A stretch of 64,000 bases of DNA, from positions 8,890,501 to 8,954,500 of the forward strand of contig NZ_CP011509.1 in assembly GCF_001027285.1 (NCBI RefSeq), in the 5' to 3' direction. Position numbers and translations under genes: made by a program. Positions 51,374 through 59,604 of the stretch are shown here, piece by piece. The notes under the pieces are model-generated. The model saw nothing but the letters and a program-made list of their open reading frames with translations. It was not told the origin of the DNA and did not search any database. The DNA comes from Archangium gephyra. Its GTDB lineage: Bacteria; Myxococcota; Myxococcia; Myxococcales; Myxococcaceae. The stretch's first letter is position 1; every line of letters starts with the position of its first letter.

Positions 51374-52528
51374 TCAGAACATGTGGCGGCGCATGCTGAT
51401 GTTCACCAGCAGTCCGATGCTGAGCATCACGCTCACCAGCGAGGAGCCGCCGTAACTCAGCAGCGGCAGGGTGATGCCCGTCACCGGCAGCAGGCCGATG
51501 ACCATGCCGATGTTCTCGAACACCTGCCAGAAGAGCATGGCCACCACCCCCACCGCGGTGAAGGCGCCGAATCTGTCCCGGGCATTGAAGCCCACCCCCA
51601 ATCCGAAGGTGAAGATGAGCCCGTAGAGCACCAGCAGGAGCACGCACAGGACGAAGCCCTGCTCCTCGGCCCACACGGAGAAGATGAAGTCCGTGTGCTG
51701 CTCGGGGAGGAAGGACAGGCCCGTCTGCGTCCCCTCGCGCCAGCCCTTGCCGGACATGCCTCCGGAGCCCACGGCGATCTTCGACTGCGCCGCGTGGTAG
51801 CCGCTGCCCCGCAGGTCCGACTCCGGATCCAACCACCCGGAGATGCGCTTGCTCTGGTGCGGCTTAAGATGGTGCCGGACGATGGTGGTGCGCGGCTCGG
51901 GCAGATCCCGGACGTAGTCGTTCCAGATGATGATGGCGCCGGCGAGGATGCCCGCCACCATCACCGCCACCAGGTACCAGCGCACCTTGCCGAACAGGAT
52001 GACCGTCAGCGAGGACAGGAAGATCATCAGCGCGGTGCCCAGGTCCGGCTGCACCAGCACCAGCACGAAGGGCACCATCACCACGGCCACCGGCTTCACC
52101 AGCCGCTTGAGGCCATAGGAGCCGTCTCCGGGCTTGAAGTCGTCGTGGTACACCTTGGCCAGCATCAGCAGCACGCCGATCTTCATGAACTCGGCGGGCT
52201 GGATGCGGATGGGACCCAGGACGAACCAGCTCTCGGCGCCCTTGGCCTTGTGGCCGATGAAGCGCAGCGCGATGAGCGCCAGGATGTTGGCGATGTAGAT
52301 GGGCACCGCCATCCGGTGCAGGACGCGGTAGTCCACCAGGCACACCACCATGCCGATGGCCAGGCTGACGCCCAGGTAGATGGCCTGACTGGTCCACACC
52401 GGCGAGGCCTGCGCGCGCGAGGCGGAGGCCAGGTTGTAGATGCCCAGGCCCGACACCGCGAGCACGCTCAGCAGCAGTCCCCACGGAATGTGGGGCACCA
52501 TCCGCCGCTCAATCCGCAACTGCATCAT
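51374..52528 (-). CDS. rodA: Rod-shape-determining SEDS protein RodA
   Basis: A 384-aa SEDS peptidoglycan polymerase with about 10 spans. Landmarks are WYVLGPIRIQPAEFMKI-like WFVLGPIRIQPAEFMKIG, LVLVQPDLGTALMIF and the end ENIGMVIGLLPVTGITLPLLSYGGSSL. It works with PBP2 in lateral wall growth. It overlaps mrdA by about 20 nt, so it is translated from the same transcript. Start at the first of two Met codons. Confidence 0.95.
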   Translation of the reverse strand: MMQLRIERRMVPHIPWGLLLSVLAVSGLGIYNLASASRAQASPVWTSQAIYLGVSLAIGMVVCLVDYRVLHRMAVPIYIANILALIALRFIGHKAKGAESWFVLGPIRIQPAEFMKIGVLLMLAKVYHDDFKPGDGSYGLKRLVKPVAVVMVPFVLVLVQPDLGTALMIFLSSLTVILFGKVRWYLVAVMVAGILAGAIIIWNDYVRDLPEPRTTIVRHHLKPHQSKRISGWLDPESDLRGSGYHAAQSKIAVGSGGMSGKGWREGTQTGLSFLPEQHTDFIFSVWAEEQGFVLCVLLLVLYGLIFTFGLGVGFNARDRFGAFTAVGVVAMLFWQVFENIGMVIGLLPVTGITLPLLSYGGSSLVSVMLSIGLLVNISMRRHMF

Positions 52529-54509
52529 CGCCTCCAGCCACCGCGCGGGTGAGCACGTCCTGCACGCTCGGCGCGTCCGGCAACGTCGACACGTAGGGCG
52601 TGTTCTGCCGAGGAGGCGGGTTGGCCGCGTCCTCCTTCTTCAGATCGAAGTACTTCTTGATGACCGCCATCGCGGTGGGCGCGGCGTCCGCGCCACCGTG
52701 GCCACCGTGCTCGTTGATGACGACCACGGCGATCTCCGGATTGTCGGCGGGCGCGAACCCGGCGAACCACGCGTGGTCGCGCTGGAAGAAGTCCATCTGG
52801 TGCGTCTTGAGGCGCACCGCGCCCAGCGTGGCCACCTGCGCGGTCCCCGTCTTGCCCGCCACCGAGATGTCCTTCAGCCCCGACTGCACCATCGCCCTGT
52901 AGGCGGTACCGCCCGGCACCATCGCCGTGGCGAACAGCCCCTCCACCACCGCCTTGCGGTGCGCCTCCGGAATCTCGATCTTGTTCACCACCTGCGGATC
53001 GAACTGCTGGATGACCTCGCCATCCAGGCCCTCGACGCGCTCGACGAGCTGCGGCTTGTACAGCGTGCCGCCATTGGCGATGGCCGCGTACACCATGGCC
53101 ATCTGCAGCGGCGTCACGTTGTCGTCGCCCTGGCCGATGGCGCTGTTGAGCGCCATGCCCTTGGTGTAGCCACCCGGGGACGCCTTGTTGTGGTACTCGC
53201 TGCTGGGCATGATGCCCGGCACCTCGGCGAGCACACCGATGCCCGTGGGAGACCCCAGGCCCAGCGCCTTGCCCATCTCGGAGATGGGGTCCAAGCCGAT
53301 CGTATCCGCCACCTTGTAGAACCAGGTGTCACACGAGTACTGCAGCGCCGTCTTGCCGTTCACCGGCCCATGGCCGCTGTCCTTGTGGCAGCGCCACAGG
53401 CGCGCACCCAGCCGGTAGCCGCCCGGGCACGTCACCACCGTCTCCGGCCGGAAGAGGCCCGACTTGTAGGCCGCCAGCGCGGTGATCACCTTGAAGGTGG
53501 AGCCCGGGCTGAAGTGGTCCGCGGAGATGCGGTTGATCATCGGCTGGAGCGGATCCTTCGCCAGCGAGGCCATCTGCGCCGGGGTGATGCGGCCGGTGAG
53601 CAGGTTGGGATCGAACCCCGGGCGCGACACCACCGCGCGGATGAGGCCCGTCTTCACGTCCACCGCCACCACCGAGCCCGCGGCACCCGGGAAGGCCCGC
53701 TCGGCCTCCTCCTGCAGACGCATGTCGATGGACAGCACCAGGTTGTTGCCCGGCCGCGACGGCACCACCGCGTCCTTGCCCAGCTTGTCGCTGAACTCCT
53801 CGATGATCTTGCCGCGCGCGTTGACGACTTCCTTGCGCACGCCGTCCGTGCCCCGCAGCGTGGACTCGAAGTAGCGCTCCAGGCCGCGCCGGCCGATGTA
53901 GTCACCCAGCGCGTAGTGGCTGCCCTCGGAGTTGAGCTTCTCGAGCTCCTCCGTGGTGATCTCGTTCATGTACCCGAGCACGTGCGAGAGCACGCTCGAG
54001 GTGCGGTAGTTGCGGTGCGGCACGGGCACCACTTCCACGCCGTCCAGCATGTCGCGCCGGGCGTTGATGCGGTCGTACTCGTCGCGCGTCAGGTCGATGC
54101 GCACCGGCAACGGATGGAAGGGAGCCGTGCGGCGCGCCGCCTTGAGCTGATCCTCCATCTTCTTGCGCGTGGGCTCGTCCCAGCCGAGCAGCTCGCCCAG
54201 GCGCGGCAGCACCTCCACGGCGCAGTTGGTGCAGAAGGCCGGGGTGATGAAGGCGTCGAAGGAGGGACGGCTGTCCACCAGGATGGTGCCGCGCCGGTCC
54301 TTGATGAGACCGCGGTCCGCGCGCAGGCGCACCTCCTTGACGAAGTTCGCCACGCTCTTGGCGGCGTACTCCTCGCCCTGGGTGATCTGCAGGCGGTAGA
54401 GCTGGACCGCGAGCGCCACCATGCCAGCGATCATGGCCAGTCCCACCCACACGAAGCGGCGCTTGAGATCGCGCCCTGGAGTCGTCTCGGACAGCGTCGG
54501 AGGCGTCAA
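52509..54509 (-). CDS. mrdA: Penicillin-binding protein 2 (elongasome transpeptidase)
   Basis: A 666-aa class B transpeptidase with an N-terminal membrane anchor (FVWVGLAMIAGMVALAVQLY). The dimerisation part has RADRGLIKDRRGTIL. The catalytic triad is STFK (S337, K340), SCD in the YSCDTWFY position, as in other PBP2 proteins, and KTGTAQ. It crosslinks side-wall peptidoglycan with RodA. It begins 4 nt into mreD and overlaps rodA at its end. Confidence 0.96.
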   Translation of the reverse strand: MTPPTLSETTPGRDLKRRFVWVGLAMIAGMVALAVQLYRLQITQGEEYAAKSVANFVKEVRLRADRGLIKDRRGTILVDSRPSFDAFITPAFCTNCAVEVLPRLGELLGWDEPTRKKMEDQLKAARRTAPFHPLPVRIDLTRDEYDRINARRDMLDGVEVVPVPHRNYRTSSVLSHVLGYMNEITTEELEKLNSEGSHYALGDYIGRRGLERYFESTLRGTDGVRKEVVNARGKIIEEFSDKLGKDAVVPSRPGNNLVLSIDMRLQEEAERAFPGAAGSVVAVDVKTGLIRAVVSRPGFDPNLLTGRITPAQMASLAKDPLQPMINRISADHFSPGSTFKVITALAAYKSGLFRPETVVTCPGGYRLGARLWRCHKDSGHGPVNGKTALQYSCDTWFYKVADTIGLDPISEMGKALGLGSPTGIGVLAEVPGIMPSSEYHNKASPGGYTKGMALNSAIGQGDDNVTPLQMAMVYAAIANGGTLYKPQLVERVEGLDGEVIQQFDPQVVNKIEIPEAHRKAVVEGLFATAMVPGGTAYRAMVQSGLKDISVAGKTGTAQVATLGAVRLKTHQMDFFQRDHAWFAGFAPADNPEIAVVVINEHGGHGGADAAPTAMAVIKKYFDLKKEDAANPPPRQNTPYVSTLPDAPSVQDVLTRAVAGGDDAVAD

Positions 54510-55015
54510 CGCAGCAACCCCGCGGAAGAGGTACGGTCCTGCGACGCCTCGAAGCGCCGCAGCAGAGGATAGAGGAACACCGCCGCCACGCCCGTGAGCG
54601 TCACCTGCAGCGGCAGACCCGGCAACAGCGACGAGGCCACGCCGCCTTCCTTCGTGGTCATCCAGGTGAAGAAGCTGGCGAGCAGCCCATGGCCCACGTC
54701 CGCGCCCATGGCGAAGAGGACGAAGGCCGCGCGGCCGCGCACTTCCACCAGGCTCACCACCAGCTTGCCCACCAGGAACGTCAGCACGGCCAGGAAGGTG
54801 AAGAGGCCCGTGGGCTGGCCGCTCATCAAGTCGAGCAGGTAGCCCACCGCGAAGGAGGAGATGGACCCCTCCAGCGTCGTGGCGCGCACGGCCAGGAAGG
54901 CCACGAGCACCACCGTCACGTCGATGCGGCTGATGGCGAGGCCCAGCTGCTGCACCACCACCGACTCCAGGGTGAGCAGCAGCAACGCCAGTCCGAGGGT
55001 GACCAGGAACTTCAT
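54506..55015 (-). CDS. mreD: Rod-shape-determining protein MreD
   Basis: A 169-aa protein with about 5 membrane spans (LVTLGLALLLLTLESVVV, VTVVLVAFLAVRATTLEGSISSFAVGYLLDLMSG, GLFTFLAVLTFLVGKLVV). The DLxSG-type motif LLDLMSGQPTG is typical. Its ATG directly follows the mreC stop (TAAATG) and its stop overlaps the mrdA start by 4 nt. Confidence 0.9.
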   Translation of the reverse strand: MKFLVTLGLALLLLTLESVVVQQLGLAISRIDVTVVLVAFLAVRATTLEGSISSFAVGYLLDLMSGQPTGLFTFLAVLTFLVGKLVVSLVEVRGRAAFVLFAMGADVGHGLLASFFTWMTTKEGGVASSLLPGLPLQVTLTGVAAVFLYPLLRRFEASQDRTSSAGLLR

Positions 55016-55879
55016 TTAACGCTCACCTCCGGAACCACCGGCGGGACCCTGCACCAGGGCCCCGAACGGGCTGCCCATCACGAGCACCTCTTCCAACCGC
55101 GTGGTGTCCACCGCGGGCTCCACATCCCCACCCAGGAACATGCCGTGCTCCGTCTTCTCCAGGCGCGTCACCTTCCCCACCACCAGCCCCGGCGGGTACA
55201 CCCCGTCCGTGCCGGAGGTGATGATCTGATCACCCTCCTGGACGTCCTCGGTGCGCAACATGTTCTCCAGCCGCAGCGGACCCTTGCCCGCTCCGGCCGC
55301 CGTGCCCCGCGCCCGCGAGCGCTGCACCCGCACACCCACCCGGCTCTGCAGGTCCGTCACCAGCGCCACATCCGCCCACCCGCCCGTGGCTCGCACCACC
55401 TGGCCGATGATGCCGTCCGGCGTCACCACGGACATGCCGCGGAACACACCGTCCTTCTCACCCCGGTTGATGCGCACCGACAGCAGCTTGGCCACCGGAT
55501 TGACGCCGATGACCCGCGCCGGAATCTCCGGCCCCGGCGCCGCCTCCGCGTAGCCGAGCAGGCCTCTCAGCCGCTCGTTCTCCGCCCGCGTCTCGCCCAG
55601 GGCCTGCACGGTGGCCCGCAACTGCAGGTTCTCCGCGCGCAACTCCTCGTTGGCATGGCGCACCTCGCGCAGGTCGATGTAGCCGTACACCACGGCCTTG
55701 ACCCCATCGATGAGGCCAATCAGTCCGCGCTGCAGGGGGGCGGAGACACCAATGACCGCCCGGTCCACGAAATTGGGGTCGCGTCCGCGCCGGCCCGTCG
55801 TCAGGAAAGCCCCGAACGGGTACAGCAGCAGCACACCCACGATGAGAAGCGTTCGGTAGCGCTTGAGGAGCGACAGCAC
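55016..55879 (-). CDS. mreC: Rod-shape-determining protein MreC
   Basis: A 287-aa protein. An N-terminal span (LLIVGVLLLYPFGAF) is followed by a coiled-coil (ANEELRAENLQLRATVQALGETRAENERLRG) and two beta-barrel-like lobes with VNRGEKDGVFRGMSVVTPDGIIGQV and DQIITSGTDGVYPPGLVVGKV. It scaffolds the elongasome in the periplasm. It is the first gene of mreC-mreD-mrdA-rodA. mreB is not in this window, so it is elsewhere in the chromosome. Confidence 0.93.
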   Translation of the reverse strand: MLSLLKRYRTLLIVGVLLLYPFGAFLTTGRRGRDPNFVDRAVIGVSAPLQRGLIGLIDGVKAVVYGYIDLREVRHANEELRAENLQLRATVQALGETRAENERLRGLLGYAEAAPGPEIPARVIGVNPVAKLLSVRINRGEKDGVFRGMSVVTPDGIIGQVVRATGGWADVALVTDLQSRVGVRVQRSRARGTAAGAGKGPLRLENMLRTEDVQEGDQIITSGTDGVYPPGLVVGKVTRLEKTEHGMFLGGDVEPAVDTTRLEEVLVMGSPFGALVQGPAGGSGGER

Positions 55880-55951
55880 TTCGTGAAGGTCCGTGTAGGA
55901 GAGAGGGAGCGGCAGCTACGACAGGGGGGCTCGCTAACTACTCTGAATCGC

Positions 55952-55980
55952 TTGCATTTTCCGGGGTGTTGCTCTAGGCA
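55952..55980 (+). promoter_or_regulatory. Candidate promoter of the PpiD/SurA-like gene
   Basis: TTGCAT (55952-55957) and TAGGCA (55975-55980) are separated by 17 nt, in the divergent region with mreC. The -35 is a fair match, the -10 poor. Low confidence. Confidence 0.3.
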
Positions 55981-56103
55981 GTCAAGGTCTTCACGGAGGG
56001 TGGCGTTCCATCGTCCACCATCCGACCGGGCACCCAACACACGCGCGCCGCGAATCCTTCCATGGGGGGGAAACACGCGGCGCGTCTCAAGGCAAAAGGC
56101 ATC

Positions 56104-57672
56104 ATGAAGGACGCTCTCGAGCCGCGGAAGATCGCCGTCTACCTCTTCATCATCGCGATCGCGGTGGTGTTCACCCTCCAGTTCGGACCTGGCAGCTCGG
56201 GGTTCGGCCGAGCCAATCCGGCGGGAGCCGCTCCGACGACCGCCGCGGTGGTCAACGGCAAGGAAATCCCGATCATGGAGTTCCGGCGGGAGTACGTGAA
56301 CCAGCTGCAGTACCTGCGCTCGCAGGGCCAGCCGGTCTCCGAGGCGGTCGCCCGCCAGTTCGGTCTCCCTCAGTCCGTGCTGGACCGGATGGTGAACACG
56401 GAGCTCCTGGCCCAGGCGGCCGAGCGTCACGGGGTGAAGGCCTCGGATGAGGAGATCCTGAAGATCCTCCAGAACCGGCCCGACTTCCAGAAGGACGGCC
56501 AGTTCGACTACCCCACGTACCAGCAGATGCTCCGGGACTACTACCGGCAGACGCCCGCGGACTTCGAGGAGGACATCCGCCGCCAGATCACGGCGCAGAA
56601 GATGATCGGCATGGTGCAGAGCGGCGCGGTGGTGTCGGACGACGAGGTCCGGACGCGCTTCGAGAAGGAAGGCAACCAGGCGCGCATCGTGTTCGCCCGC
56701 TTCCTGCCCAGCATGTACGCCGACAAGGTGCCGGCCCCGAGCGCCGCGGACCTGGCCGCCTACCGGCAGGCCCACGAGAAGGAGATCAAGGAGTACTACG
56801 AGGCCAACCGCTTCGTGTACCAGCAGCCCGAGCGCATCCGCGCGCGGCAGATCCTCGTGAAGGTGGCTCCGGACGCCACGCCGGACGTGAAGGCCAAGGC
56901 GATGGAGCGCGCGCAGGGGCTGCTCAAGGAGATCCAGGGCGGCAAGGACTTCTCCGAGGTGGCCAAGGCGAGCAGTGACGATCAGTCCACCAAGCCGAGC
57001 GGCGGGGACCTGGGCTGGGTGGAGCGCGGCAACTGGGAGCCGGCACTGGCCAACGCGGCCTTCACGCTCGAGGCGGGCCAGGTGACGCAGCCGGTGGAGA
57101 CGAAGTTCGGCGTGCACCTGGTGAAGGTGGACGAGAAGAAGCCGGCGCAGGACAAGTCGCTGGAGCAGGTGCAGGACGAGATCGCCACCACGCTCTACAA
57201 GAAGGACAAGGCCAAGGACACGGCGCGCGCCGAGGCCGAGAAGGCCCTGGCCGAGGTGAAGGGTGGCAAGACGATCTCCGAGCTGTTCAAGCCGGAGAAG
57301 GAGCAGCCGGCGCTGCTGCGCTTCGAGACGGAGACGCGTCCGGAGGCGGTGCAGACGGACACCTTCAACGCCGCCAGCGTCAACGTGCCCCACCTGGGCC
57401 CGGCGCCGGACATGATCACCGCGGTGTTCGCCACCAAGGGTCCGCAGGTGCTGGACCAGGCGTTCCCGGTGGGCGAGGGCTACGTCATCGCCCAGGTGAC
57501 GGAGCGCCAGCTGGCGGATGACGCCAACTTCGCCCAGAAGAAGGAGGAGTTGCGCAAGCAGGCCGTGCAGGCCAAGCAGTACGAGGTGGCCGACTCCTTC
57601 CTCAAGTCGCTGCGCAAGAGCGGCGAGGTGAAGACCAACACCGAGGCGCTCGACCAGGTCACCGGCGGGTAG
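56104..57672 (+). CDS. Membrane-anchored periplasmic peptidyl-prolyl isomerase (SurA/PpiD-like)
   Basis: A 522-aa protein starting at ATG 56104, preceded by AAAAGG at 5-nt spacing; ATG 56062 has no ribosome site. An N-terminal anchor (IAVYLFIIAIAVVFTLQF) is followed by a SurA_N-like chaperone segment (VNGKEIPIMEFRREYVNQLQYLR) and a parvulin domain (QILVKVAPDATPDVK, DFSEVAKASSDDQSTKPSGGDLGWVERG, FTLEAGQVTQPVETKFGVHLVKV). One parvulin domain and a second, weaker C-terminal half. It helps fold outer-membrane and periplasmic proteins. Divergent from mreC. Confidence 0.91.
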   Translation: MKDALEPRKIAVYLFIIAIAVVFTLQFGPGSSGFGRANPAGAAPTTAAVVNGKEIPIMEFRREYVNQLQYLRSQGQPVSEAVARQFGLPQSVLDRMVNTELLAQAAERHGVKASDEEILKILQNRPDFQKDGQFDYPTYQQMLRDYYRQTPADFEEDIRRQITAQKMIGMVQSGAVVSDDEVRTRFEKEGNQARIVFARFLPSMYADKVPAPSAADLAAYRQAHEKEIKEYYEANRFVYQQPERIRARQILVKVAPDATPDVKAKAMERAQGLLKEIQGGKDFSEVAKASSDDQSTKPSGGDLGWVERGNWEPALANAAFTLEAGQVTQPVETKFGVHLVKVDEKKPAQDKSLEQVQDEIATTLYKKDKAKDTARAEAEKALAEVKGGKTISELFKPEKEQPALLRFETETRPEAVQTDTFNAASVNVPHLGPAPDMITAVFATKGPQVLDQAFPVGEGYVIAQVTERQLADDANFAQKKEELRKQAVQAKQYEVADSFLKSLRKSGEVKTNTEALDQVTGG

Positions 57673-57702
57673 CCATCCCGAGGGGCCCGGCCTCTCGGAC
57701 CA

Positions 57703-57740
57703 GGGGGCGTCTCCCTTCGGGGGGCGCCCCCTTCGCATTT
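57703..57740 (+). terminator. Terminator of the isomerase gene
   Basis: GGGGGCG pairs with CGCCCCC across a short TCTCCCTTCGGGG inner part, ending in CTTCGCATTTT. A GC-rich hairpin with a T-run about 30 nt past the stop is the normal intrinsic form. Confidence 0.75.
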
Positions 57741-57780
57741 TCCGGGCCGCGAACCACATCAACGGGGAAAAGCCCGCTCA

Positions 57781-57798
57781 GGTGTAGACGTCTACACC
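57781..57798. promoter_or_regulatory. Perfect 18-bp palindrome, candidate operator 1 upstream of the DUF2381 gene
   Basis: GGTGTAGACGTCTACACC is a perfect palindrome 104 bp before the ATG at 57902. It lies past the terminator of the preceding gene, so it does not serve that gene. A GTAGTC/GACTAC-like echo (GGCGTAGTCGTC) follows at 57860. A dimeric regulator could bind here. Confidence 0.6.
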
Positions 57799-57873
57799 TC
57801 GTGTATGCCCATGTGCGCCAGCAATGTGGGCCAATGGCAAGGAAACCGCTCTACTTCAGGCGTAGTCGTCCAC

Positions 57874-57891
57874 AACCTACCCTGGTAGGTT
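57874..57891. promoter_or_regulatory. 18-bp inverted repeat, candidate operator 2, next to the DUF2381 start
   Basis: AACCTACC-CT-GGTAGGTT has 8-bp perfect arms with a 2-nt spacer. It ends 10 bp before the ATG of the DUF2381 gene. It could be a regulator site over the start of transcription or a translation-blocking hairpin in the leader RNA. Confidence 0.6.
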
Positions 57892-57901
57892 CACCTGCGT
57901 C

Positions 57902-58810
57902 ATGAGCAACGCACTGCGCCACTGGCCTACCCTCCTTGTTCTGTTCGTGGCCTCCATGGCCGGGGCCAAAGAACGCGAGCCGGTCGAGACGAACATCTAT
58001 CTCTCGGACCACCCAAGAAGCGAAGCGCCCACCGTGTACGTAGCTGGACGTATCGCGACCGTTTTCCGCTTCGAACAACCCTGTGACTCAGCACGAACGA
58101 AGATGCTGGGTTGGGAAGGCCGCTTCGAGCCCTTGCTGGTAGGGGGCAGGTCCGTGGTGTTGGTGCCGCTCCATGACATCGAACTCGAGGACCGATTCCT
58201 GCTGCTGGTAACGCTCGCGGACGGAACGGAGTTGCCCTTCACCGTGAAGGGACGGGAGGAGCGGGTCGACCAGCAGGTGAACGTGTTCCGTGACCGCGAG
58301 GGCTCGAAAGCCGTGCTCGCCTCCTTGTACGACGCACTCGGGAGGGAGCGGGTGCTCAAGGAGGAGAACGAGCGTCATCGCAAGGAGGAGACCTCGGTTG
58401 ACCACGCCTTCGCCACGCTCCTGGCCAACGGCTCCGTGAAACAAACGCCGTTCGTTCAGGACCAGAAGTGGCTGCTCAAGGACGGGGATGTGGAGATGAC
58501 TGTCCGGGTCTACGCGGGCAAAGCGAAAGCAGCGGTCGTGTTCCAGATCACCAATCAGCACCGCGAAAGACCCTGGTCGCTCATGGAGGCCCGCATGGCC
58601 ACCGTGTCCGATGGAGAGTCGAGACCGTTCGCGCTTCGCATGACCCAAGCCGAGATTGCTCCCGGTGGGTCAGCAACCCTCGCCGTCGTAGCGGATAGGA
58701 GCGCCTTTGCTTCCGAGAAGGGTCCCGTCAACCTCGCCCTGGAACTCTTCCGTGGTGATGGGCTCCAGCAAGCCTTCGTTCTCCTAGACCATCGACTCGC
58801 ACGTGAGTAG
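57902..58810 (+). CDS. DUF2381-family secreted protein
   Basis: A 302-aa protein with a signal peptide (ALRHWPTLLVLFVASMAGA). The middle matches the DUF2381/TIGR02268 layout, a paralogous family known from myxobacteria: IATVFRFEQPCDSARTKMLG, PLHDIELEDRFLLLVTLADGTELPFTV, FRDREGSKAVLASLYDA, and late beta strands VVFQITNQHRERPW. Function is unknown. Many family members sit next to Ser/Thr kinases, but none is here. The stop overlaps the GTG of a possible longer start of the next gene. Base composition is less GC-biased than in the flanks. Confidence 0.88.
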   Translation: MSNALRHWPTLLVLFVASMAGAKEREPVETNIYLSDHPRSEAPTVYVAGRIATVFRFEQPCDSARTKMLGWEGRFEPLLVGGRSVVLVPLHDIELEDRFLLLVTLADGTELPFTVKGREERVDQQVNVFRDREGSKAVLASLYDALGRERVLKEENERHRKEETSVDHAFATLLANGSVKQTPFVQDQKWLLKDGDVEMTVRVYAGKAKAAVVFQITNQHRERPWSLMEARMATVSDGESRPFALRMTQAEIAPGGSATLAVVADRSAFASEKGPVNLALELFRGDGLQQAFVLLDHRLARE

Positions 58811-58820
58811 GAGCGCCACC

Positions 58821-59309
58821 ATGCCGTCGACCAGAGCACGCCTAGTCCCAACCCTGGCCCTGCTTCTCGCGACTTCGGGCTGCCCATCGGTGGGCGTGTC
58901 CTTGCGGCCGGATGGCAGCCCTGGACCAGAGGAGTGCCCGCAAGAAGCACTCAAGACGATGCGGATTCTGCGGATGCATGTCGGGGACGCAGCGGACGTG
59001 GAGCTCGACGCCAACCAGATGTCCGCGAGACCCATCACGCTCTACGACGGACCCGTCGAGAGCGTCCTGGAGAGTTCGCTCGGCATGCTCGACCCCGCCA
59101 CCCGCTTGTACGGGCGGGTCTGGACAGCGGGTCCGCAGGTCGTCATCCGGTACTACGAAGCGCATCCACCAGACGGAGATACCGTCCCCATTTGCGCGGT
59201 GGCCCGGCTCGGACGCGGTCAACTCAGGAAGAAGCCCGAGTCCCAGCCAGGGACTGCGATCCTCGAGTTCTCCGAGGCATCAGCTTACGTGGTGAACTCG
59301 TTCCGGTAA
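58821..59309 (+). CDS. Small lipoprotein downstream of the DUF2381 gene
   Basis: A 162-aa product starting at ATG 58821 with AGGAG 7 nt upstream; an in-frame GTG at 58803 overlaps the preceding stop. The signal ([14 protein letters not shown]) ends in a lipobox-like TSGC. The mature part is short and beta-rich ([54 protein letters not shown]). No named family. Ten nt from the DUF2381 gene, so both are probably one transcript and both envelope proteins. Confidence 0.8.
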   Translation: MPSTRARLVPTLALLLATSGCPSVGVSLRPDGSPGPEECPQEALKTMRILRMHVGDAADVELDANQMSARPITLYDGPVESVLESSLGMLDPATRLYGRVWTAGPQVVIRYYEAHPPDGDTVPICAVARLGRGQLRKKPESQPGTAILEFSEASAYVVNSFR

Positions 59310-59604
59310 GCCGCCACATACGCTCAGCCCACGCCTTCATCAGAGCCCCTACCCCTCCTGCCTGGCGGCTCGCCGCCTCTGCCTGAGGGGGCACCGCCTG
59401 GCCGGATGCGGCAGGGCAATCGCAAAGGGCTCACGAGCGCGCGACCGGCTCGCTTCCTCGAGTCCATGTCCACGTCTTCCGCAGATTCGTTGCATCATTT
59501 TCCAGCCCGCCGACTCATTTGATTCGAGGGAGCGATGCTCGCCTCACTCAAGTAACTCCTCTAGCTCATGGAGCGTGGATGAGGAGTTGAACCAGGGGTT
59601 CGAG
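59310..59604. other. Non-coding 295-bp gap
   Basis: No convincing gene on either strand. It contains a short hairpin (GGCGGC-TC-GCCGCC, 59363-59376) that may end the DUF2381 transcript, and TTGCATC with AT-richer sequence at 59488-59525, where the promoter of the collagen-like gene could lie. No clear -35/-10 pair was found. Confidence 0.5.
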
